Below are positions 57,925 to 64,000 of a stretch of 64,000 bases of DNA, one piece after another. Source of the stretch: JABMQB01 sp963677475 (GTDB lineage: Bacteria; Bacteroidota; Bacteroidia; Bacteroidales; Prolixibacteraceae); the NCBI GenBank assembly GCA_963677475.2, contig CAXXQD010000016.1:1-64000 (forward strand), read 5' to 3'. Under the pieces are notes generated by a model. That model was not told the DNA's origin and made no database searches. It was given only the letters and a program-made list of their open reading frames with translations. The position numbers and the translations under genes were made by a program. Numbering within the stretch: position 1 is the stretch's first letter; each line of letters starts with the position of its first letter.

Positions 57925-58956
57925 TTAGTTCTTAAAAAGTTTCACTGCATATTCAATCGCATATTGCAATGCTTCAGGGCTTGCAATACCTTTTCCGGCG
58001 ATTTCAAAAGCAGTTCCGTGATCAACTGATGTTCTTATAATTGGTAACCCCAATGTTATATTCACACCTTTAACACTTTTCATTTTACCGGTTTTTTCGT
58101 CCCATACAAACCCGGTCAATTTAAATGGGATATGCCCTTGATCGTGGTACATGGCAACACATCCATCATACCTGCCACCAGCAGCCAAGGCATATAAAGT
58201 ATCTGGCGGGATTGGTCCTTCAACCAAATAGCCATCTTTCTTTGCAGTATTAACTGCAGGAATGATTTCTTTAATTTCTTCATCGCCAAACAGGCCTTCA
58301 TCGCCTGCATGTGGGTTTAATCCGGCAACCCCAATTTTGGGTGACTTAATCCCCAATTTTTTTAAGCCGGCATCCATTATATGGATTACATCCAGTATTC
58401 TTTCTTTTTGCACCAAATCACAAGCTTTACGCAACGAAACATGTGTGCTCACATGAATAACTTTTAGTTTTTCATCTGCTAAAAGCATAGCATATTTTGG
58501 TGTATTTGTGTAATGCGCATAAATTTCGGTATGCCCAGAAAAAAGATGCCCGGCATCGTGTATAGCTTTTTTATGAATTGGGCAAGTAACTGTTCCGTCA
58601 ACATCGCCACTTTTTGCTAATTCAATTGCTTTTACAATTGATCGAAAAGCAATATCTCCCGCAACAGCTGAAATTTGACCAAATTCAATCTTATCCGGTT
58701 CTTTCACATCCAGATCAAAAACATCTATATGTCCGGGGTGGAACCTGGCTTCCTTAACATCTTTTATTGCTTGTATTTTTAAATCGAAATTGAGTTTCGA
58801 TATAATATTATTCATGATTTTCGCATTTCCAACTAACATAGGCTTACAAATATCATAAACCCTGTAATCTGAAAACGCTTTTAAGGCAATCTCAGGACCT
58901 ACTCCTGCCGGATCGCCCATAGTAATTGCTAATATAGGTTTTTTCGTATTATCCAT
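57925..58956 (-). CDS. pdxA2: PdxA2-like 4-phospho-acid sugar dehydrogenase
   Basis: A 343-residue PdxA-family oxidoreductase with ITMGDPAGVGPEIAL (11-25), HKKAIHDAGHLFSGHTE, and zinc-ligand histidines at about 172 (STHVSL), 216 (NPHAGDEG) and 271 (YHDQGH). PdxA proper makes a vitamin B6 precursor, whereas PdxA2 paralogues next to DUF1537 kinases oxidise 4-phospho-D-threonate (or erythronate), which loses CO2 to give dihydroxyacetone phosphate. The context here favours the latter. It overlaps the aldolase gene by eight bases, so the two are co-translated. Confidence 0.87.
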   Translation of the reverse strand: MDNTKKPILAITMGDPAGVGPEIALKAFSDYRVYDICKPMLVGNAKIMNNIISKLNFDLKIQAIKDVKEARFHPGHIDVFDLDVKEPDKIEFGQISAVAGDIAFRSIVKAIELAKSGDVDGTVTCPIHKKAIHDAGHLFSGHTEIYAHYTNTPKYAMLLADEKLKVIHVSTHVSLRKACDLVQKERILDVIHIMDAGLKKLGIKSPKIGVAGLNPHAGDEGLFGDEEIKEIIPAVNTAKKDGYLVEGPIPPDTLYALAAGGRYDGCVAMYHDQGHIPFKLTGFVWDEKTGKMKSVKGVNITLGLPIIRTSVDHGTAFEIAGKGIASPEALQYAIEYAVKLFKN

Positions 58957-59878
58957 TAATTTCCATCCCCTCGAATTCTTGAAATTCCTTTTTTAAATAT
59001 TCTTTATACGATAATTCTTCTGTTTCTTGCATGCGGTACATTGGGGGAAGTACATTTGGCAAACACAAGCCCATTCCCGACATTAAAAGTTTTAATGCTG
59101 GTAAAGAATGGCTTAAATCCCTGTTTTTTTGGTATAAAAGAGATAACGAATTTGTTTTCTCCTGCAGCTCTTCAGCTTCTTTAATATTTGACCTTACAGC
59201 TTCATTGTATAGGTTTTGGTACAATTCGGGACAGAAATTACCAGTACTGGGAACTATTCCATTCGCACCATTTTGTAATCCATACACCGACATTGCAGCC
59301 CATCCTATTAAAAAGCTAAAATCATCTCTGTCCTTCCATAATTTCAGCGAAGCATCCAATCTTTCAACCGATCTTTCCGAATCTTTTAACCCAACAATAT
59401 TACGATGAAGGCTGAGTTTATCAAGAACTTCCAATGAAAGCGACACACCGGTTGTTGATGGCATATTGTATATTATCAACGGACACGCAATGGAATCGGC
59501 TAAATCCGTAAAATACCTTTGTATTTGATCATCATTTACCGGGTAGTAATAAGGTACAGTTGCGACTACAACATCAACACCCAATCGAGCATATTTATTT
59601 GCCTGGTCAATTGAAGTTTGCAATGAAGTATCAGAAACGCCGGCATATAATATACTCTTTCCGTTTACTATTCCTGAAGTTACTTTTACCAATTTTTCCT
59701 TTTGTTCGAGACTCATTGACTCTGATTCTCCTGTTGTTCCCAAAACGAAAGGTGCAACACCAGCTTCTTTAAATTTCAGGATAATTTTTTCGACAGATTT
59801 CTCATCAATTGACAAATCATCTTTGAATGGGCTTATCATTGGTACAACTACCCCGCTATATTTCTTTTTCACTCCCAT
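58949..59878 (-). CDS. Dihydrodipicolinate synthase-family aldolase
   Basis: A 309-residue class I aldolase/lyase of the DapA/NanA superfamily. Visible hallmarks are GTTGES (47-52), Tyr137 in IIYNMPSTTG and the Schiff-base Lys165 in VGLKDSERS. Because it sits in a sugar-acid operon it probably splits or joins pyruvate with an aldehyde, for example a 2-keto-3-deoxy sugar acid, rather than making lysine. A true DapA assignment cannot be fully ruled out. Confidence 0.87.
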   Translation of the reverse strand: MGVKKKYSGVVVPMISPFKDDLSIDEKSVEKIILKFKEAGVAPFVLGTTGESESMSLEQKEKLVKVTSGIVNGKSILYAGVSDTSLQTSIDQANKYARLGVDVVVATVPYYYPVNDDQIQRYFTDLADSIACPLIIYNMPSTTGVSLSLEVLDKLSLHRNIVGLKDSERSVERLDASLKLWKDRDDFSFLIGWAAMSVYGLQNGANGIVPSTGNFCPELYQNLYNEAVRSNIKEAEELQEKTNSLSLLYQKNRDLSHSLPALKLLMSGMGLCLPNVLPPMYRMQETEELSYKEYLKKEFQEFEGMEING

Positions 59879-59881
59879 TTT

Positions 59882-61090
59882 TTAATAAGCATTCATGTAA
59901 ATGTAAATTGCATTTAATAAAGTAACTTCCTTTACATTATTTTTTAATAAGCGTTGAACCTTAAGCGCTGAATGAGCCATATCTTCAATCGCATCCTTTT
60001 CTATTTTTAGTTCCGACAATTTACTTGGAATAGAACACTGACGAATTAATTCTTTAATCACGTTAATTCCTTCCTTTGCCATTAGTTCAAGGTCACCCAA
60101 ATTTGCAACTCCCAGGGCTTGCGCAACTTTTGCATACTTTTTTGGTGCAGCCGACAAATTAAACTCCATTACGTGCGGCAATAAAATTGCATTTGCCAAA
60201 CCATGCGGAATTTTATACTTACTTCCTAACGGATATGCCAAAGCATGAACTGCTGCCGTATTAACCGGCCCCAGGCACATACCTCCGTAAACACTTCCTA
60301 ACGCAAGGTTAGCACGTGCATTCATATCTTCGCCATTTTTTACGGCAACTAACAAGTTCTCACTAATTAAACGAATGCCTTCCAATGCCAATACATCACA
60401 CATCGGGTGTGAGAAGTTATTTACATAAGCTTCCAAACAGTGGGTCAACGCGTCAAGTGCAGTATAGGCAGTTATTGCAGGAGGCAAAGCAACCGTTAGC
60501 ATTGGATCCACATATGTTGCATCAGGTACCAACGAACCGCTTATAACTCCTTTTTTATCGTTATTAACTGTATCAAAGAAAATTGCATTGGGTGAAACTT
60601 CACTTCCAGTTCCCGAAGTAGTTGGCAAACAAGCAAGATATACCTTTCGTTTGTTTAACAAGCCATTGCCTACAATTTCAGCTAGCCCTTGCTCATTGTC
60701 AATCATTGCAGCTAACAACTTTGCCGTATCCAAAACACTACCACCACCAATTCCCGCAATACTGTCTGCGCCAAATCTTTTTGCCTGCTTTAGAACCTTT
60801 TGAAAGTCTTCAAATGATGGTTCTTTATCAATTTCGTAATTAATTTCAACTGAAATTCCTGCCTCCTCGAATTTTGACATGTTTTCACCTAACGATTCTT
60901 TTAAAACAGGTATGGCAAGTATATATAATTTTTTAAAACCTAACCGGGTAAAATCTTCAACAAACTGATTAAAACTTCCCTCACCAAACACGATTTGCCC
61001 AGGATGCCTAAATACTATTTTGTTTAGCAATGCATTCTCTTCAGTTTTTCCCGCCGTTTGTTCCACTATCGTATAATTTTCAACGCTCAT
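59882..61090 (-). CDS. Iron-containing alcohol dehydrogenase
   Basis: A 402-residue group III dehydrogenase. NAD binding uses GIGGGSVLDTAK and TTSGTGSEVS, and metal ligands lie in DALTHCLEAYVNNFSHP and HGLANAILLPHV. It probably reduces an aldehyde (glyceraldehyde, lactaldehyde or a sugar-acid semialdehyde) made by the aldolase, or oxidises the matching alcohol. It is the first gene of the sugar-acid operon, 36 bases after an operator-like palindrome and three bases before the aldolase start. Confidence 0.9.
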   Translation of the reverse strand: MSVENYTIVEQTAGKTEENALLNKIVFRHPGQIVFGEGSFNQFVEDFTRLGFKKLYILAIPVLKESLGENMSKFEEAGISVEINYEIDKEPSFEDFQKVLKQAKRFGADSIAGIGGGSVLDTAKLLAAMIDNEQGLAEIVGNGLLNKRKVYLACLPTTSGTGSEVSPNAIFFDTVNNDKKGVISGSLVPDATYVDPMLTVALPPAITAYTALDALTHCLEAYVNNFSHPMCDVLALEGIRLISENLLVAVKNGEDMNARANLALGSVYGGMCLGPVNTAAVHALAYPLGSKYKIPHGLANAILLPHVMEFNLSAAPKKYAKVAQALGVANLGDLELMAKEGINVIKELIRQCSIPSKLSELKIEKDAIEDMAHSALKVQRLLKNNVKEVTLLNAIYIYMNAY

Positions 61091-61125
61091 ATAATCTATC
61101 TCTATTCGACTTTTTTTTACAATTC

Positions 61126-61141
61126 GTGTAATCGTTTACAC
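61126..61141. promoter_or_regulatory. LacI-type operator A2
   Basis: GTGTAATCGTTTACAC is a palindrome with central CG and full outer arms. It lies 36 bases upstream of the dehydrogenase start codon, in the expected 5' leader. It differs from operator A1 at 39472 only in the outer base pair. Confidence 0.7.
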
Positions 61142-61170
61142 TTTTAAATCGTCTATAAAAGCAATACTTA

Positions 61171-61178
61171 CAAATTTA
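61171..61178 (-). promoter_or_regulatory. Candidate minus-7 promoter element of the sugar-acid operon
   Basis: On the minus strand this reads TAAATTTG, matching TAnnTTTG. Operator B2 lies 14 bases farther upstream, where a minus-33 element would be, and operator A2 lies downstream, so both sites are well placed for repression. Confidence 0.45.
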
Positions 61179-61192
61179 TAAATATTTTTTTA

Positions 61193-61207
61193 ATGTAAAC
61201 GTTTTAT
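61193..61207. promoter_or_regulatory. LacI-type operator B2
   Basis: ATGTAAACGTTTTAT shares its first 14 bases with operator B1 at 39539 and lies 67 bases from operator A2, the same distance as between A1 and B1. Confidence 0.65.
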
Positions 61208-61412
61208 TACCATTTTTCACACAATTAAAAAGTGATTATCTATAACTATAAATTTAAACCAGACCAACAAATCTCCTTAAACATTGGTTACCTATTGTTT
61301 TTAATTATTAACAGTTGATTTACTTCGATTAACAAGCGAAAATTAACATTCAGAAAAGGATTTATTCTGATATGTTCATTAATACCGATAAGCTACAGTT
61401 ATAAGCATAAAA

Positions 61413-61437
61413 AGGTGGGTTGCATAACAACCCACCT
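61413..61437 (-). terminator. Rho-independent terminator after the T9SS duplicated-domain gene
   Basis: AGGTGGGTTG (61413-61422) pairs perfectly with CAACCCACCT (61428-61437) around a five-base loop. On the minus strand the stem runs into a T run. Confidence 0.9.
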
Positions 61438-61459
61438 CTATAAAATATTGATTAAAATA

Positions 61460-64000
61460 TTATTTCGTTACACTAAATTTACCAGTAAAAGCGTTGTTTC
61501 CAACTTTCAGTTGATAAATATAAATACCTTCTTTTAAAGAATTTGTATCAATTGAGATTTCATTAACCCCTCTTTCGAAATATTGTCTTGAGCCAATATT
61601 CATTGATTGACCTACAAGGTTTACAATGCTTAATGATACTTCAGACGCTTGGTCTAATGTAAATTTAATTTTTGCAAAACTTGAAGCAGGATTTGGATAT
61701 AGTACAACATCATTATCTAATGCTATATCATCAGCAGCTGTAATATTAGCACCTAATACCCAATCAACAGACAGAGCCAACAAACCTCCAAAGTTATCGT
61801 TAACAAGTGAAGTTGCGTCAGAATTTACAGCCAAAAGAACAACACGACTTGCCAATTCTATTGGAGCATAACTATTGTCTAACCTTAATGAATTAACGGT
61901 TACGCCTCTTTCAACAGCCCATGTATTTGCCAATCCAGATGTTGGAATACCAGCATATGTTGTCAATGGAACTCCACCAATTGAACTTAAATCACATGCA
62001 TCTAATGTAACATTGCCAAAATCTTCAGTTGTTGGATTAACACCAGTCCATGTAATTTTTTGTCCTGTAACCATATCGTTGGTAATGAAATGTGAATCAT
62101 CGGTAACAACCATTTTTAATCCATCGGTACGATCTTCTTCAGCAGCAATGTAATCCCTAAGTTTTTTCTTAGAATATAATGTAGCATCTTTTCCGTTGAT
62201 CCATCCCCACTTATCATGTTTAACCCCATCAACTTTCATACAAACTGAAGGAATAGGATAATCATCTTGCGCATATGGTTTTACATCGGAAGAACCAGCA
62301 CCCGGGCTAAATATGATTGCCGCAAATGGTGAATAATCAAAACGAACGCCTTCAAGGAACCAAAGATTAATTACTGTTCTATCCATTTGTGTGACAGAGA
62401 AACCTTCAGCTTCTAATTGTGCAATAATTGGAGCATCAATTTTCTCTGGGTTATTACTTGTCAAATAAAGGATTTCTTCGTCTGAAGGATCAAATTTACC
62501 TTTAACATCGCCACGCCCTAATACCCATTCTACAGAACCAACAATAGCCTTTTTCATATCGGATGTAGTATAATCAGCACCAAATGTTGGAGAATCATCG
62601 TCATCGTTAGCCATAGTTCCGGCAAAAATTGGGAAGTAAACCATTCTTGATTTTGAACTTAAGCCAGTTGCTCCTAAAGTAGCGCCTTTCGGAATAGCCC
62701 AAAGAGTTCCCATGTTGCTATCAAAACTAGGGTTGCCAGCTAATAACATTGCCTGAGGCACAACAGACTTAAGATCTACGCCATAGGTACGAATGTCGGT
62801 TAAGTTTGAATCTGGAGTTGCAAACTGGAATGTTTTTCCAAGACCTATTGTTTCTGTAATGTAATGATCATCTTTCACCTGAAGATATTTCCAATTAGGA
62901 GTTCCACTTTTATCTTCTTTATAGGTTGCAGCATCAACAGCTTCAGTCCACCAACCCCATTTATTGTAACGAGGCCCTAATGGCTCAAACATTACTGAAG
63001 GTATAGGATATTCTGAATCAGTTCCAAAAGGTACTACTTTACTTGAACTACAAGATTCGCCAAACACAACTGCTGCATAAGGAGAATAATCAAATTCAGC
63101 TGTAGCATCATTGTCATCCATATATACAGTAGCAATACCAGCAGCTTCTAAAGTTGCAACAATTACTGAATCACTTGGAAGAATTGACTCAGGAGCTGTA
63201 GCTCCAAATACCAACACTTTTTCCTGAGCTTTGTAATAAGGCCAAATCCAAATACGTGCTCCACAATCAAGTTCTAACCTATCATAGGTTGTATTAAAAG
63301 AATTAGCTGTAACAAGGAAGTTGAACATCATATCATCGTCAGCTTTACCTGTTTCAGGGGCAGCAACTGTTATTTTTGCTTTTGACCATTGACCGTTATC
63401 TTCATTGTAAACAGCTTCGTTAATTGTATAAGGAATATCTACGGTATAATTGCCTTCTCCATCGTTTCCTTTTAATGCTCCTTCGCTAGGGAAGATAAAT
63501 TTCTGGAATGCTTTGTCAACCATATCATACTCAATGGTAAACTGACCTTCACGACCTTTCGTTTTTAAAGGTATGGAAATCATAGACTGTACACCTTTTT
63601 CAAGCTCATATGGAGTTTCTTCGTTCTTATATGTCACATTTGACTCAACACCTGCAGCAGGTTCAATCCAAATTGGGATACCGAAAGAAACGGTAAAATC
63701 ATCAAAAACAATTGTAGGGTCAAACGATCCTTCTGCTACTGCTGTTCCAGTGCCTTCTGTAAATAATTCAAAGTAAACATTTTTTCCATCGAAAGCAGAT
63801 TTATCAACTCCTGCCACTTCAGCAAGATTTACAGCTTTTTTACCACTACCGGTAATATAAAAGTCTGCAATAGTTGTATCTAATCCGCCATCAGCCCTAA
63901 CGTGAAGAGTATAACTTGCAGTTTGCCCGGTATTACCTTCATCGTATGTATCAATGGTAAACGACAAGTCGGTTGATAACTTATAACCACTAAATTTATA
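61460..64000 (-). CDS. Large T9SS-exported protein with duplicated domains, 5' end outside the window
   Basis: The reading frame is open to the window edge, giving at least 846 residues without a start. A beta-rich N-terminal part is followed by two similar units of roughly 220-240 residues. One starts EKVLVFGATAPESILPSD and the other EEILYLTSNNPEKIDAPI; each contains an FDYSP(Y/F)AA(V/I)(V/I)F motif, a YPIPSV segment, HDKWGW or YNKWGW, and a closing SVEWVLG or SVDWVLG. The end is a T9SS type A tail (NDVVLYPNPASSFAKIKF to GKFSVTK). I do not recognise the repeated unit. It lies just upstream of the sugar-acid operon with its own terminator and may or may not belong to the pectin locus. Confidence 0.75.
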   Translation of the reverse strand, partial: YKFSGYKLSTDLSFTIDTYDEGNTGQTASYTLHVRADGGLDTTIADFYITGSGKKAVNLAEVAGVDKSAFDGKNVYFELFTEGTGTAVAEGSFDPTIVFDDFTVSFGIPIWIEPAAGVESNVTYKNEETPYELEKGVQSMISIPLKTKGREGQFTIEYDMVDKAFQKFIFPSEGALKGNDGEGNYTVDIPYTINEAVYNEDNGQWSKAKITVAAPETGKADDDMMFNFLVTANSFNTTYDRLELDCGARIWIWPYYKAQEKVLVFGATAPESILPSDSVIVATLEAAGIATVYMDDNDATAEFDYSPYAAVVFGESCSSSKVVPFGTDSEYPIPSVMFEPLGPRYNKWGWWTEAVDAATYKEDKSGTPNWKYLQVKDDHYITETIGLGKTFQFATPDSNLTDIRTYGVDLKSVVPQAMLLAGNPSFDSNMGTLWAIPKGATLGATGLSSKSRMVYFPIFAGTMANDDDDSPTFGADYTTSDMKKAIVGSVEWVLGRGDVKGKFDPSDEEILYLTSNNPEKIDAPIIAQLEAEGFSVTQMDRTVINLWFLEGVRFDYSPFAAIIFSPGAGSSDVKPYAQDDYPIPSVCMKVDGVKHDKWGWINGKDATLYSKKKLRDYIAAEEDRTDGLKMVVTDDSHFITNDMVTGQKITWTGVNPTTEDFGNVTLDACDLSSIGGVPLTTYAGIPTSGLANTWAVERGVTVNSLRLDNSYAPIELASRVVLLAVNSDATSLVNDNFGGLLALSVDWVLGANITAADDIALDNDVVLYPNPASSFAKIKFTLDQASEVSLSIVNLVGQSMNIGSRQYFERGVNEISIDTNSLKEGIYIYQLKVGNNAFTGKFSVTK

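Larger units (their letters stand above)
61091..61459. other. Regulatory intergenic region upstream of the sugar-acid operon
   Basis: 369 bases. They hold the operator-like pair and candidate promoter listed separately, and the terminator of the upstream T9SS gene (61413-61437). Bases 61208-61400 are AT-rich with no recognised element. Confidence 0.55.

Noticed and set aside
57925..58956. Vitamin B6 biosynthesis role for the PdxA-like gene
   Set aside because: Its overlap with the aldolase gene and proximity to a DUF1537 kinase fit the PdxA2 sugar-acid role better than pyridoxine synthesis.
1..64000. CRISPR array, insertion sequence, prophage or integrase
   Set aside because: No regularly spaced repeats, transposase, integrase or phage gene was found; the accessory character comes from the glycan loci alone.

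Overview
The window comes from a low-GC Bacteroidota chromosome, most like the marine or soil Marinilabiliales/Prolixibacteraceae type (the order-level guess is inference). The signs are two SusC/SusD pairs, type IX secretion (T9SS) C-terminal sorting tails, TAnnTTTG-type promoters, and a tmRNA whose tag reads GENNYALAA.

Region 1 (1-11.8 kb) is mostly housekeeping. It holds the end of a pyruvate:ferredoxin oxidoreductase, two adjacent M14 carboxypeptidase-like genes (one with its catalytic residues, one without), a lipoprotein, a saccharopine/alanine-dehydrogenase-like enzyme, a CorA-type and a TrkH-type ion transporter, an ammonium transporter and ssrA. Three single-base frameshifts fall within the first 1.03 kb and none were seen afterwards.

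Region 2 (11.8-39.2 kb, all minus strand) is a polysaccharide utilization locus for complex pectin. It contains an ECF sigma factor, a FecR anti-sigma factor, an STN-bearing SusC and a SusD, with a glycerate kinase downstream. Upstream of these lies a long enzyme run: PL1 pectate lyase, DUF3826 lipoprotein, beta-helix/DUF6298 lipoprotein, GH140-like, GH43-like, a three-domain propeller/(alpha/alpha)6 protein, GH28, an STN-esterase-DUF3826 fusion, a BNR sialidase-like protein, an exported TIM-barrel epimerase-like lipoprotein, and a beta-helix (GH141-like) protein. The mix suggests homogalacturonan plus branched pectin (rhamnogalacturonan side chains), with specificities inferred.

Region 3 (39.6-61.2 kb, all minus strand) is a second, homogalacturonan-directed unit. 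It starts with a cytoplasmic module (Fe-dependent alcohol dehydrogenase, DHDPS-family aldolase, PdxA2-like dehydrogenase, DUF1537 four-carbon acid sugar kinase) and a sodium:solute symporter. Two paralogous T9SS proteins of unknown function follow, then SusC, SusD, two tandem PL1 lyases, a CE8 pectin methylesterase and a third PL1 lyase. The likely flow is de-esterification and lyase cleavage at the surface, SusCD uptake, periplasmic trimming, symport, then catabolism by the cytoplasmic module.

The two enzyme runs appear to be linked by regulation. The intergenic regions upstream of the PL1 gene at 39.17 kb and of the alcohol dehydrogenase at 61.09 kb each carry the same pair of LacI-type palindromes, 67 bp apart in both cases. 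The window ends inside a large T9SS-exported protein with an internal duplication and no recognised function.
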